Below are positions 1 to 12,353 of a stretch of DNA of 64,000 bases, in pieces; position 1 is the stretch's first letter; each line of letters begins with the position of its first letter. This DNA is from Cotesia glomerata (Eukaryota; Arthropoda; Insecta; Hymenoptera; Braconidae). The notes beneath the pieces are model-generated. The model made no database searches. It was given only the letters and a program-made list of their open reading frames with translations, and was not told where the DNA came from. The stretch spans positions 15,117,603-15,181,602 of the forward strand of contig NC_058161.1 in assembly GCF_020080835.1 (NCBI RefSeq), read 5' to 3'. A program made the translations under genes and the position numbers.

Positions 1-538
1 CTTTTTGAAATAAAAAGTTGAATTATAAAGGTAGTGTCAGTCGTAGAATAGTTACCAATATCTACCGACTTGTAAGCGTACCATCTGGTATACCTATTAA
101 GTGATATGTAGTGCATCCTATCGAAGACTGTATTGTATACCACGGACCAAGCAATCCTGTGATTATTTCGTTCTCAATAACCATTAACCAATCGATCACA
201 GCAACTATTCAAAGCACTTGCAATGTTGACTTCGAATAAATAGATCGAATTCCAAACTAGTGAATACTTAAGCTCCTTTATCATTAAATGAATTACATTA
301 TCAAGTATTGGTCGATTTAACCTCTGGCCCAATTTAAAAAATAAAATTAAATAATTTTTGTTACAGCTGTAACATGAAAAATACCTTTGAAAAATACAAT
401 ATATGGGTGAATCCATTTTAACTTTTGCTTTTTCGATAAGAATTTTTTAAAATTTTCATCAAACTATTTCTTTTTTTTTTATTTCTATTTTATAGAAAAA
501 TAAATGCACAAAAAAATAGTGCTACTAAATAAAAGAAA
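1..538. other. AT-rich intergenic, no gene seen
   Basis: No reading frame here has protein-family character. The minus frame at 174-416 is short and low complexity. Short T and A runs increase toward the start of the family A repeat that follows. Confidence 0.6.
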
Positions 539-542
539 AAAA

Positions 543-1230
543 AATTAGGAAAACGGTTGACCTTGAAGGCCATCATCCCTGCAACTTCCCGCTAATTCCA
601 TACTTAGGCGCTTTAAATTGCACCAATGACGTTTTTGAGCTCGAAGAGCTCAAAAATACAATTTATGAGTTATTTTAAGCTCTCCGAGCTCTAAGAGATT
701 GTTTTCCTATGCTTTTGAGCTCTTCGAGCTCAAAAGTCTGATAGAGATTTGATAAGACACTATTTTTTGAATTTTTCAACCGCAATTTGAATGAATAAAC
801 CAATTTTCACGCGGTTGGCAGAATTCGACGCAGTTTTTCAAGCCTCACAAAGAATCTCAAAGTTTAAATTGATCACGCTAGGAATTTCGGAGTTATTCCA
901 AAAAAACACTTTTTTCGGTTTTCTTTCGTTCACGATATCTCTCGAACGAATCAACCGATTTTGACCGGACTGGTGGCGATCAACGTGGTTTTTTGAGTTT
1001 AATAGCTGGTTAGTTTTTGGAGTTGAACCATCGAGCCGTTTAAAAGTTATTCCAAAAAAACCACATTCGAAAAAAATTTTTTTTTCAGTTTTTCGAAGAT
1101 TTCTCAAAATCTATTTATCTAAATCGGTCCAAATAGTTCTCAAAATCTAAGTTTGGTCAAGCCCTTTCGAATGGCACCAACCCCGATGAAATTGGTCAAG
1201 CCGTTCAAAAGTTATAAGCGGTTCACATAC

Positions 1231-1296
<66 letters not shown>

Positions 1297-1446
1297 GTAC
1301 GGACATCATCGTGAAAATAGTCAGGAAAGCTTCCTAGGACCTCGAAACGTCGAGATCCGATGAAAACTCGATTTTCGAAAAACGGGGTAAAACCAATAAC
1401 TTTCCGATTTTTGAAAATTTTCAATTTTCTTAGCGGGAAGTTAAAA
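543..1446 (+). repeat. Dispersed family A repeat, full copy 1
   Basis: About 900 bp running from a head (attaggaaaacggttgacc) to a tail (cttagcgggaagttaaaa). Near the head CAACTTCCCGCTAA and at the tail TTAGCGGGAAGTTA form a short inverted repeat. After the head come three near-palindromes of the form TTTTGAGCTC-TTCG/GAAG-GAGCTCAAAA (about 630-735). Then come two or three diverged units of about 130 bp, each with an 'aaccgatttt' motif and a 'ttcaaaagttat' motif. An AC microsatellite and a conserved block (cgtacggacatcatcg) precede the tail. No coding capacity is visible; the small frames inside are by-products. It looks like a non-autonomous element, superfamily not recognised. Confidence 0.75.
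1233..1292. repeat. (AC)n microsatellite in family A copy 1
   Basis: Thirty uninterrupted AC dinucleotides at the fixed position in the family A element, just before the conserved cgtacggacatcatcg block. Confidence 0.95.
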
Positions 1447-2924
1447 AGCCAATACCTGATTCAGTTCACTAATTTCAGTATACTGACGAGTGAATTTATG
1501 ACATACCGTTTTAAAAATTCAATTTTGTTATGACACCAATTTCTTGAACTTTTTTATGCGCGTTATTTTCGAAAACATACTAAGTTAACATACTTTCAAC
1601 CTGACCTGGTCTTAGTTTCATTATTCTCGTGGCTGATGACGCAGCTCTTATACAAAATTCAAATTTTTAAATTTACTTAGATCCGAGAACAAAAGTCATC
1701 GAACCGGAATTTAATTTTTAAATTGAAATATCAAAAAAGTTTGTAATTTTTTTTGAGTCCAAATATGAATATTAGAATTTATTAGGTAATTACTTTCAGT
1801 TATTCAATATGGTAAAAAAAAACATTCATCCGCAAATGCTATATATAAAAAAAAAAAAAAAAAAAATACACGACACAATACTGACATTTAAGTAAAGTAT
1901 TACCAGTTACCTTTCGACTTCAACTCTCATAGGATAAAAAAAAGTGATTAAATGTCGTGCTAAGGGTCGTATTGACATAAAAGTTAATTTGGTACAGTGA
2001 TCATACATGACCAGTTAGAGCAAAAGGTACAGGACATGAAAAATCACAGAGAATAGAATCACCTACATTATTTTTTTTGTTCTATTCAATGAAGAAATTT
2101 TTTCTTGTACCAAGAATATAAAGTTGTTAAAGGAAAATGAAACTATTATTAGTTTTTGAGAAATTTTGCTGGATGAAGAATTTGACTTACTCTTGACTCA
2201 AGTGGCAATAAATATTGATTGAATATATTAGTCGCTTAAGTCATGATGATGAGATTCAAGACCAGAAGTTTATAAAGCGTGACAACCGATTATCATAAAA
2301 ATAATTTTCTTAAATCAAAATTATTTCTCTTGCATCAAGATGTTTTCTACCAGTGTAGTTTAAAATGAGCCAAAATAATAAGATCGAATATTACATACCA
2401 GTCTTCGATGTCGTTTTGTGTACGATCCGTTATTATGCGTGAAGTACAATGTTATTCACTTGCGATCTGAGGATAAATATCACATGAAAAATGATAAGTT
2501 GTCTAAAATTTTTAAGAAACACTTACGATTATTTATCAATAGATCACGGATACTTTTTTACTCAATTCTCACTACCATTGTATTTTTTAAACTTTATTAT
2601 TAATTTTATAATCTCACAAAATAAATTCGTAATATATCTTTACAATAGTGAAAATAACTTATAAGTATTTAATCGTTATAAATTTAGATAATTTAAGTTA
2701 ACTAATAATTATTCAATAACAATAATTTATCAGACAAATTGTTGAAATCTATGGCAATTATTTGGGAATAAGAAATACTCTAATTTGGTCATAAAATATC
2801 AAAATTTTTTTTCATCAAATTATTTGTTTTCACAGCATATTTAAAATTAGTATCATAAAAGATCTTTCAATTAGTTTTCTGAAAATCGTAAATAAAATTT
2901 GTCCCAATCAGTGAATCGATTTAT
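1447..2924. other. AT-rich intergenic, no gene seen
   Basis: Long A/T runs, no frame with protein-family character and no tRNA-like fold noticed. The 61-codon frame at 2418-2603 is compositionally ordinary for AT-rich noncoding DNA. Confidence 0.55.
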
Positions 2925-3685
2925 ACACGGAAAAAAGTAAACTGTAAAATTCACTCGGACTCCGGTTAATTTTTATAGTTGCAAACAGTACAGCGGATAT
3001 CGGGGTGGCAAAAATATAAATATTACAGAATTTAATGTAGAAAGTGTAAAAGCCACAATTTATAATTTAATATCGAAAATAAGTGATTAGTAGCTGTCAC
3101 TATAGTAAATAACAACTCTCTCATCTTAAAAAATTACAGTTTCAAACAGTAAAAATTGCCATTTCAATATATAGTCCATATTATGAGGAGAAGGGGAACT
3201 CAGATAAGGAGAAGCGGGTCTCACTCTGGGAGAGTTTAACATCTGAAATAGTAAAAATTATACTTTTAAAATGTACATTTTACCAGTCCAAGCAGATCAA
3301 TAATTATAGTTTGGTTTTTAGCGTTGCGTTTAAAATTTACCATTTTACTTTGTAAATATTGACGTTGCTTGTATTAGAAATTTAGTAACTTTATTTCATA
3401 CTTTTTACATATCATAACATCATTTTTTAGGTACGAAATGATAAATATCACAGTCAAAATTCTTAATTATTATACTTTAACATTTTAGACATTCACATAG
3501 CGAATATTACTGTTTGAAATAGTATTTTCTTCCATTTAAAGAATAAATTGTAGCATTTAAATGATAAATATTATAAAGTGAATAGTAAAATCACGATTTT
3601 ACTGTTTGAAATGGTAATTTTTAGCAGTTTATCATTACTTATTATAAATCAACTATTATTAATTACAGTTTACTTTTTTCCGTGT
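2925..3685. mobile_element. MITE with 23-bp perfect terminal inverted repeats
   Basis: The left end acacggaaaaaagtaaac (continuing to 2947) is exactly repeated in reverse complement at 3663-3685, enclosing 761 bp. The interior holds several copies of a 'tactgtttgaaatagta'-type motif in both orientations and no coding frame. A related, more decayed element with ACACxGAAAAAA tips lies at 31252-31747. Confidence 0.75.
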
Positions 3686-3772
3686 AGTGTTTATAAATAT
3701 TATTCATATAGAAAAAAAAAAAAAAAAAAAAAAAAACAATTTCAACCAAATTTGTATAATTCCATCAAAAAA

Positions 3773-4480
3773 AAAATTAGGAAAACGGTTGACCTTAAAG
3801 GCCATCTCTACAACTTCCCGCTAATTCCGTTAATACCTGGGCGCTTAAAATTGCACCTAGGAAGTTTTTGAGCTCTTCGAGCTCAAAAATACAATCTATG
3901 TGTTGTTTTGAGCTCTTCAAGCTCAAAAAGATACCTTTTCTATGCTTTTGAGCTCTTTGAGATCAAAAGTCTGATAAAAGTTTCATAGAAGACTATTTTT
4001 TGAATTTTCAAACCGCAATAACTTTTGAATAAATGAACCGATTTTTACACGGTTGGCGGCATTCTACGCAGTTTTTTAAGCTTCATAAAGAATTTCTAAG
4101 TTTCAATTGGTCAAACTAGAAATTTCGGAGTAATTCCGAAAAAACACTTTTTTGGGTTTTCTTTCCTGCACGATATCTCTCTCGAACGAATCAACCAATT
4201 TTGACCGGATTAGCGGCAATCGACGTGGTTTTTTTATGTTAAGAGGTGATTAGTTTTTGGAGTTGATTAATAAAGCCATTTAAAAGTTATTCCAAAAAAA
4301 CCACTTTTGAAAAAAATTTTTTTTTTCAGTTTTTTTTAGATTTTTCGAAATCTATCGGTCCGAATCAGTCCAAATTGTATTCAAAATCTCAGTTTGGCCA
4401 AGCCCTTTCGAGTGGCACCAATTACGATGGAATCGGTTTAACCGTTCAAAAGTTATAAGAGGTTTACATACTTACACACA

Positions 4481-4520
<40 letters not shown>

Positions 4521-4626
4521 GACTTCAAAACGTCGAGATCTGATGAAAACTTGATTTTCGAAAAACGGAGTAAAACCAATAACTTTCCGATTTTTGAAAA
4601 TTTTCAATTTTCTTAGCGGGAAGTTA
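3773..4626 (+). repeat. Dispersed family A repeat, full copy 2
   Basis: Head (attaggaaaacggttgacc), three GAGCTC near-palindromes (3866-3970), diverged internal units, AC tract (4474-4517) and tail (cttagcgggaagtta) occur in the same order as copy 1. The block between the AC tract and 'cttcaaaacgtcgagatc' is shortened relative to copy 1. Confidence 0.75.
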
Positions 4627-4630
4627 AAAA

Positions 4631-7600
4631 TTTTTAAGCTGAAAAACTGACACGTTTAAAAAATTATTTTTTTTCCTAATTATTTTATTTTTAAAAAGCT
4701 TTAAGACTTAAACTAAGTTAACATATTTTAAAAAATCAGTCATGTTGCTTTTATGGTCAGAAAGAATATGATTCAATCATCCCACTTTTAAAAAGTTAAC
4801 AAAATATTTCAATTTCGTTAAAATCTGTTTTTTTTTTTTTCTAACATCAGGGTATGGAAACAATATCAGTGGAACATATAGAATCAAAAAACGGCTATTT
4901 GGCATCCGAAATGGAAGTCGATTTCACTAGCTGAATATTTCGAATTTTATTATTGTTAACTTCAAACTATTATTAATTGGATAGGAAATGCTAATTAACG
5001 TTTATTTTATCAGTATTTAAGTCAAATTCAAAAAAATTAGCTTACTCTTGCCATCAACAATTTATTCGATGAAAAAATCACCGAAATAGCGATTTTTTGT
5101 ATTTTCTATGATTATTAACCTTCATAAATCACTCTAAATTATATAAATTATGAGTTTAGTGTATTAAATCAAATGAGATATCTCTCTCAAACGGAAGTTG
5201 TTACTGAATAAAGTTACGGACATTGCAATTTTTGATATTTTGGAAAAATAACCACTATTTCTAAACTAACCAGTCGATTTTGCTCATTTTTTAACTCGTT
5301 CAAATCAATTACCCAGAGAAGAATAAATGTGTTGTTTCATCCCCTCAAGGATACCGGGTGCTATCGAAATGACAAGCCGCGTTACACCTCCCTTCTCACA
5401 TAGTTAGAAGTTATACTTGAAGTAGTATATTATCTTTCATATAAATTAATTTAATACTTTCCCTATTATTGCTTTTTTATTTTTTTTTTTTGTTGTAAGT
5501 CAGCTTTTCTTCAATCTAATTTAATTTTTTTTTCTACTCAAGAAAATCAAATTCATTGAAAAAAAAGTTTTCGTTCATGAGGCTTTTTAGCCTTTTTAGC
5601 CTCGGGATATCCAGTTAAACTTTTTTAATCGTTCTTAGCGACTTGACGACCTCGAAAGATTGAACTTTTCAAAAAATAAAATAAAAACATACGGAAAAAA
5701 ACTTTTTCTGATTCTAAGTGCTGCAAATTCAATTATCACATCGTAATAGAATTTTTTTTAATTAAATAGAAAGGTGATTTATTTTTGTAATTGAGAGTTT
5801 GAAAAAAAAAATTGATAAAATAAAAAAGTGACTTTATTAAAAATTCAAATGCGGGTATTTCTAACTGAATTATATATATTTTTCTGAAAAATATCGCTTG
5901 GTGTAAAAAGCGCAAACTTTGACTTCAACAATAAAGAAAAATTTATAAAAATTATGTCCATTATAATAAACACAGAGGAAATCAAATATCTTTTTAAAAA
6001 GATCACATTCACTAGAATAAACTTCACCCTTGGGATAGCAATAACTATCGTATTCATTCATGCGTAACATACTTCCACGATCAATATTATCGCAGTTTTT
6101 TTAATAGAAAAAGTTCTAAAATAAAAAACCGGATAATCTTTAATTGCTGTAAAAGTGAAAATATTGTGTTCAGCAAAAAAATTACGGATTAAAAAATTGG
6201 TAATTGTTAAGAATAGGGATCATACTACTCCGATTTATGGCCATAAATTGTAATTATTTTATTCTTATCAAAAATATAATAATGTGAAAAAAGAAATTTT
6301 GAAAATATTAATTTTTCAAGCTAAAGATAAAAAAATTTTTCAATATCATAAAAATTTGAAATATTAATATTTAAAAATTTTTTTTCAAATCATTTGTTTT
6401 CACATGTAAAATACAAAAAAAAATAATAAATATCGCTGCACTTATTTCAATAAATTTTAGTAACGACTTAAGGTAAGAATTTCATTGTCTCCAAAATTAA
6501 AATCTTCAAAAATAATATTTTAACTTTTCTTAACGCGTCGTGGAAGCAAATAATTTGAAAAAATTTTTAAGACATATTTTCCAATTTTTGGTGATCGAAA
6601 TTATTTAATTTATACCATGTACATTTTATTTAACCAAAAAAAAAAAAAGTTAATTATTCTTATACAATGATGACTCAATCTAAGAAGTAACGATCAACGA
6701 TTTTATCTATATTCTAATAATTTTTTTAATCTTTTTTAAAAATACGGTCCAGAATTCACTCTAAGCTATCATAAGCTTGAGATCAAATTTAACTAAATTA
6801 TTATTATTATAATTATTAATTAAATTTTATCTCAGATAAGATCAGTTAATCAAAAAAATGAGGCTTAAGTAGAGTTACGATAATATCATGTTCATAATTT
6901 ATCATTCAATTGCTAATTATAAAATTTCTTTGCACACAATAAACATAGTGCTTTGTTGAAAATAGGTGTGCATTAAATACACAAAGCAATAATTTAATTG
7001 AGGATCGTAGAATTTAAGCAACTTTACTACAAATTACGTTCGTTATAATTTAAAGCCTTTTCATGCATGAAATGAAACAATACACTCAACAATAAATAAA
7101 CTTAGTGATTTAATAGAATCATATTGAATCGTGTTAATAGTCTTTTGTTCAGCTGCAACCAAAATATGAATTGAAAAAATTTAATTTTATCAATTCATAT
7201 GCGTTACATCCCTCACTAAAAAAAAGTTTTTTAATCCAAACTCGGATGACAATCTTGTCTACTAAGATAATGATTACAATTTTAAGTCTACATTCTCGGA
7301 ATTATTCGAGAAGCATTGTGTTAATAATTGTAATTAAAATTTCGCACCTTATTTTTATCCGAAATTATTATTAAAAATACAAGTTCACAGCACAGGACAA
7401 TCTAAGTACTTATTTTATATATAATAAATATATATACATATTTATGTATACATATATGTATATATACATACATATATATATTGCCAAAAAGTAGTATCGA
7501 GCTAAGGCGGGAGTTTCGCGGTTTCAGAGAGACTGTCACCACCGCGTGGTAGAAAAGCTCCAGTTGTTAATAAACGCCTGCGCAATGAAGGTAGTCCTAG

Positions 7601-7810
7601 AAATGTGTCTATATACGATCGGTGGATATGTGGGTGTGTGTGGCTCTTTGTGTGTAACTGCAAGTTTACTCTATGCTTTGATATCGTGTCCTGGGAATCC
7701 CCAAATAAAATATTTCCAGTCACTTGACTTTGAAGATTTTCTACCAAAGCCATTTTATCTTTCTAATCTTGGGGTAGAAATGTATAGATGCTTCTGCCTG
7801 GCTTGTATAC
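4631..7810. other. AT-rich intergenic with no supported gene
   Basis: Mostly low-complexity A/T sequence. A TA-rich run with ATATATAC/GTATATAT character sits at about 7415-7485. The slightly GC-richer stretch 7500-7760 contains short overlapping open frames on both strands, but none has recognisable domains or codon structure, so no gene is called. Confidence 0.5.
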
Positions 7811-7866
<56 letters not shown>

Positions 7867-7874
7867 ATAGATAA

Positions 7875-7905
<31 letters not shown>
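7811..7905. repeat. (GATA)n microsatellite
   Basis: About 95 bp of tandem tagata/gata with two 'aaat' interruptions. Open frames reading ISIYLSIYL repeats on the minus strand are artefacts of it. Confidence 0.95.
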
Positions 7906-8352
7906 TACATACAAGCCCAAGCAGCTCGCGCTGCGGGCAATAAGAAAAAGTAGTCAATAAAAGGATAGCACTCAACCCCAAATCAGACAATTGAAAAAAT
8001 TTTAATTTTTGATTTGCTTGAATTTTTTATGTATTTTATACCAGCTGACGCAAGCTTTCACGTAAATTTTCAGATATTCCACACACTAAAAGAAATCTCC
8101 ATAGTTAAGTGAATTATACCGTCACAAGTATAAAAATATAATTTAAATTTCTGAACTTTTTTTGTAGTTACTTGAACTATGCATTAGTTCAAGTAGCAAT
8201 TGATAAATATACTAGTGAAAAATTTTTTGGATCCGGTGAAGTGTAAATGAGTCGGTGTAAAAATTTTCATGTGAAAATTACATCAAATACCGTGTTAAAT
8301 GTAGGGGGTGTAAATTTAATATTTTTACACCGTCAACCGTGTAAATGTATAA

Positions 8353-8492
8353 GGTAAAAGCCCCAATAGATGATCACGTACCAGTATATGATCACTCCAT
8401 GTATTTGTATATCTATATTCACAAATATAGGTATACAAATACATGGAGTGATCATATACTGGTACATGATCATATATTGGGGCTTTTACCTT
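8353..8492. mobile_element. Near-perfect hairpin MITE, copy 1
   Basis: The 140-bp sequence folds on itself almost completely. The left arm starting aaggtaaaagccccaata pairs with the right arm ending ggggcttttacctt, with about three mismatches over 68 positions. TA flanks each side (TA-AGG and CCT-TA), consistent with a Tc1/mariner-type TA target site. A second copy is at 41681-41804. Confidence 0.75.
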
Positions 8493-8567
8493 AATTCACA
8501 ATAATTTTGCATTCAGAAATTAAATATTGACTCTACACGCTCAAAAGTTTATGGTAATATCCAATTA

Positions 8568-10194
8568 TCCACAGATTCGGTAGAATCTGGCGCCAAGTTC
8601 CGTTCAAATCTGTTGTAAACGGAGCGCCAGACTACCGACTGTGTTTACTGTAAGCAGAACGGTTTTTTGAGGCTGCGAAATTTTATTTAATTCTACGGTA
8701 CTTTTTTTACCCAATTTGTTTATCATAACAAGAATTTATAATTTATTTCACCGTATTAATTAATTATATTCACTTATAACAATTTATTTACTTGAAATTA
8801 TTAAATTTTATCAGCACATACTATAGCTCGCTCACAAATTTCGATCCTGACTTTTTTTTGATGGAGAAAGGTCAGCGCCACAGACTAGATAAAATAAAAA
8901 TGTGTAGTAATCCTCCTATAGATACGCAACTACAATTAAAAAAAGTAATTCACAGCTTACATTTACGGCCGCCAGGGTACACTGGAATTACATCTACATA
9001 AACTGTAGCTTCAAGGGGATAGTTTACAGGAAAAAATGCAGTCAACGCGAGATTTAAGTTGGTACCAATTGTAAATTTTCATTATAATTACAAAAAATAC
9101 TAAAATCCGAACAAAAACAGTTTCACTGTAAAAAAAATCCGAACAAAAACAGTTTCACTGTAAAAAAGTCGCACCAAGTCCACGTTCATAAGACTATTAG
9201 GAAAAAAAATTTTTTTTTTCTTTACAAAAAGATACAAAATAAAAAAATTAAAAAATCCGAGTAACCGATATGATTGTTTATGATTTTCGGAAATTAAAAA
9301 AAAATTTTATCGTAAATTTAAAAATTAAAAAAAAAATTTTAGAACGTATTTAGTTTGCGCGGTTGCAAAATATTTTACTTTTAATGAAATTCGTAAAATC
9401 TATTTACTAGGACTTTAAAAAAATTGAAATACACAATGACGCACACCAAGTACGTTCTAAAATTTTTTTTTAATTTTTAAATTTACAAAAAAATTTTTTT
9501 TAATTTCCGAAAATCATAAACAATCATATCGGTTACTCGGATTTTTTTATTTTTTTATTTTGTATCTTTTTGTAAAGAAAAAAAAAATTTTTTTTCCTAA
9601 TAGTCTTATGAACGTGGACTTGGGGGGGCTTTTTACAGGGAAACTGTTTGTGTTCGGATTTTAGTATTTTTTGTAATTATAATTAAAATTTACAATTGAT
9701 AACAACTTAAATCTCGTGTTGACTGCATTTTTTACTGCAAACTATCCCCTTAAAGCTACAGTTTATGTAGATGTAATTCCAGTGCACCCTGGCGGCCATA
9801 GATGCAAGCTATAAATCACTTTTTACTGTAGTTGCGTGTCTATAGGAAGGATTACTACACATTTTTATTTCATCTAGTCTGTAGCGCTGATATTCCCCAT
9901 CGAAAAAAAGTCAGGATCGAAATTTCTGGGCTTACTATAGTTTGTGCTGATAAAATTTAATAATTTTAAGTGAATTAAGTGTTATAATTGATTATAATTA
10001 ATTAATATCAGTAAAATAAAGTATAAATTACTTTTATAATATATTATTTTGGAAAAAGGAGAACCATATAATTAAATAAAATTTTGCAACCTCGAAATAC
10101 CGTTCTGCTTACAGTAAACACAGTCGGTAGTCTGGCGCTCCGTTTACAACGGATTTGAACGGAACTTGGCGCCAGATTCTACCGAATCTGTGGA
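8568..10194. mobile_element. 1.6-kb foldback (palindromic) element
   Basis: The left tip (tccacagattcggtagaatc) is the reverse complement of the right tip ending at 10194, and the complementarity continues inward with small differences to an unpaired core at about 9351-9450. Each arm contains the recurring block 'caagtccacgttcataagac'. The left arm contains a 69-codon frame at 8792-9001 that is disrupted in the mirrored arm, so it is unlikely to be a gene. No transposase is present. Confidence 0.8.
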
Positions 10195-10475
10195 TCGCGC
10201 CAAGTCCACGTTCATAAGACTATTAGAAAAAAAAAAATTTTTTTTTTCTTTACAAAATAAAAAAATAAAAAAATCCAAGTAACCGATATGATTGTTTATG
10301 ATTTTCGGAAATTAAAAAAAATTTTATTGTAAATTTAAAAATTAAAAAAAAAATTTTAGAACATACTTTGTGTGCGTCATTGTGTATTTCAATTTTTTTT
10401 AAGTCCTAGTAAATAGATTTTACGAATTTCATTAAAAGTAAAATATTTTGCAACCACGCACACTAAATTCGAAAG
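10195..10475. repeat. Third module of the foldback, loop inverted
   Basis: Directly after the right tip the sequence restarts with 'caagtccacgttcataagac' and repeats the inner arm. It then carries the central 100-nt core in the reverse orientation to that at 9351-9450 (the block containing 'tttacgaatttcattaaaag'). Confidence 0.75.
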
Positions 10476-10998
10476 GTTCTGGGTTCGGTGAGTTTTTTCA
10501 TAAATGAAACTATTATTTGAGTGCGACAAGTTTACTTGTCAATACTTGTTAAATTGTCAATACTTGTGATAATTTCATAATAATAAAATCTCAATATAAA
10601 AGCAATAATATGACATTTTGGTTAGTACAAAGACTTTTGATGGAATAAGTAATCTTCATAAACATTGAAAACTTATAATTTTCACTATTAAACAACTGAT
10701 AAGATAGTATAACAAGATTATTTATTAGGTAATCATGGAACTTCATTATACAAACAGAGGCTGAGAGTTGTCATCTTTTATTGATCCGTCTAGAAGTTTC
10801 ATAAACTCATTATCTTTAGAGCTGAGTTTATTTACTTGTTCATCAAAACTGTGTGATGGATATCAATATTTTTTCAACATAATGAATGATAAGTTTCGAC
10901 AATACCAAATGATTGTGAAAAATTATTATTCTTAACTAATTCTCCAATATATAAATTTGTTTCCATAACTTTCCTGAGAAAAATTGCTTGATAAGTTG
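10476..10998. other. AT-rich intergenic, no gene seen
   Basis: Unique-looking AT-rich sequence without frames of interest between the foldback and the next family A copy. The short direct duplication 'caatacttgt' at about 10540-10570 is the only local feature noted. Confidence 0.5.
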
Positions 10999-11697
10999 AA
11001 AAAAAAAATTAGAAAAACGGTTGTCCCTGAAGGCCATCCCTGCAACTTCCCGCTAATTCCATACCTAGGCGCTTAAAATTGCACTAATGATGTTTTCGAG
11101 CTCTTCGAGCTCAAAAATACAATTTATGTGTTATTTTGAGCTCTCCGAGCTCAAAGAGATAGCTTTGCTATGCTTTTGAGCTCTTCGAGCTCAAAAGTCA
11201 TCAAAATTCGATGAAACACGATTTTTCTAATTTTCAAACTGCTGTAACTTTTTAATAAATCAACCGATTTTCACGCGGTAGACGGCGATCGATGTGATTT
11301 TTTGAGTTCTATAAATGATTCTGAACAAAAAAATTGATCTGATGGAAAATTTTGGAGTTATTACAAAAAAACACTTTTTTCGATTTTTTTCGACAACGAT
11401 ATCTCACGAACGCATCAACCGATTCTGGCGCTCTATGTGGCGATCGAAGCGGGATTTCAAGGTTAAGAGCTGATGAGTTTTTGAATTTGATCGGTTCAGC
11501 CAATTCGGAGATATTTAAAAAAAATGAAAAAAAAAAAACAACTTTTTTTGACACTTTTTTTTCACTTTTTTTGCAATTTCTCGAAATCTACTGGTCCGAA
11601 TCGATTCGAACTTACAGAAAATCTAAATTTGGTGAAGCCCTTTTGAATGACACCAACCGCGATGAAATCGGTCAAGCCATTCAAAAGTTACGAGAGG

Positions 11698-11700
<3 letters not shown>

Positions 11701-11780
<80 letters not shown>
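11701..11780. repeat. (AC)n microsatellite
   Basis: Pure AC tract, the first of two in this copy. Confidence 0.95.
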
Positions 11781-11785
<5 letters not shown>

Positions 11786-12095
11786 TAGTGACAGCCAAAG
11801 TATACAGTCATAATCTATCTCAACATATATTTTACGAAAAATATATTTATCTATTATATAGTTTTCTATATAAGTAATTTTTATATAATAATAGTATATT
11901 TTATAACATATACTAAGTAATATACGGCACTAATATATTTGAACTTATATTGAATCAAATATATCTTCATTATATTAACGAAACATTTATTATTTCATAT
12001 ATATAATTTTGCCGCTATATATGATCACATATTCCCCATATAACTTTCCATGTATGTTCAGCCATATATAGTTTTTTCATGCGGGTATATCCACT

Positions 12096-12107
12096 CACAC
12101 ACACACA

Positions 12108-12190
<83 letters not shown>

Positions 12191-12199
12191 ACACACACA
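12096..12199. repeat. (AC)n microsatellite
   Basis: AC tract of about 104 bp with two ATAC interruptions, directly before the conserved cagacgtacggacatc block. Confidence 0.95.
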
Positions 12200-12353
12200 G
12201 ACGTACGGACATCATCGTGAAAATAGTCAGGAAAACTTCATAGGACCTCGAAACGTCGAGATCCGATGAAAACTCGATTTTCGAAAAACGGGGTAAAACC
12301 AATAACTTCCCGATTTTTGAAAATTTTTAATTTTCTTAGCGGGAAGTTAAAAA

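Larger units (their letters stand above)
11005..12353 (+). repeat. Family A repeat, copy 3, split by an AT-rich insertion
   Basis: Head at 11009, GAGCTC palindromes at 11095-11200, internal units and an AC tract (11701-11780) are followed by about 315 bp of unrelated TATA-rich sequence. A second AC tract (12096-12199) and the normal family A tail (cgtacggacatcatcg to cttagcgggaagtta) follow. The 153-codon frame at 11352-11813, which reads into poly-Thr/His, is an artefact of the AC run. Confidence 0.75.

Noticed and set aside
7502..7818. A small gene in the GC-richer stretch
   Set aside because: Frames on both strands overlap without a recognisable domain, and the plus frame runs toward the GATA microsatellite.
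8792..9001. A 69-codon frame in the left foldback arm
   Set aside because: The mirrored arm carries the same sequence with disruptive changes, and there is no codon structure or family match.
11352..11813. A 153-codon plus frame ending in Thr-His repeats
   Set aside because: It lies entirely in family A copy 3 and reads through the AC tract; other copies have stops at equivalent places.
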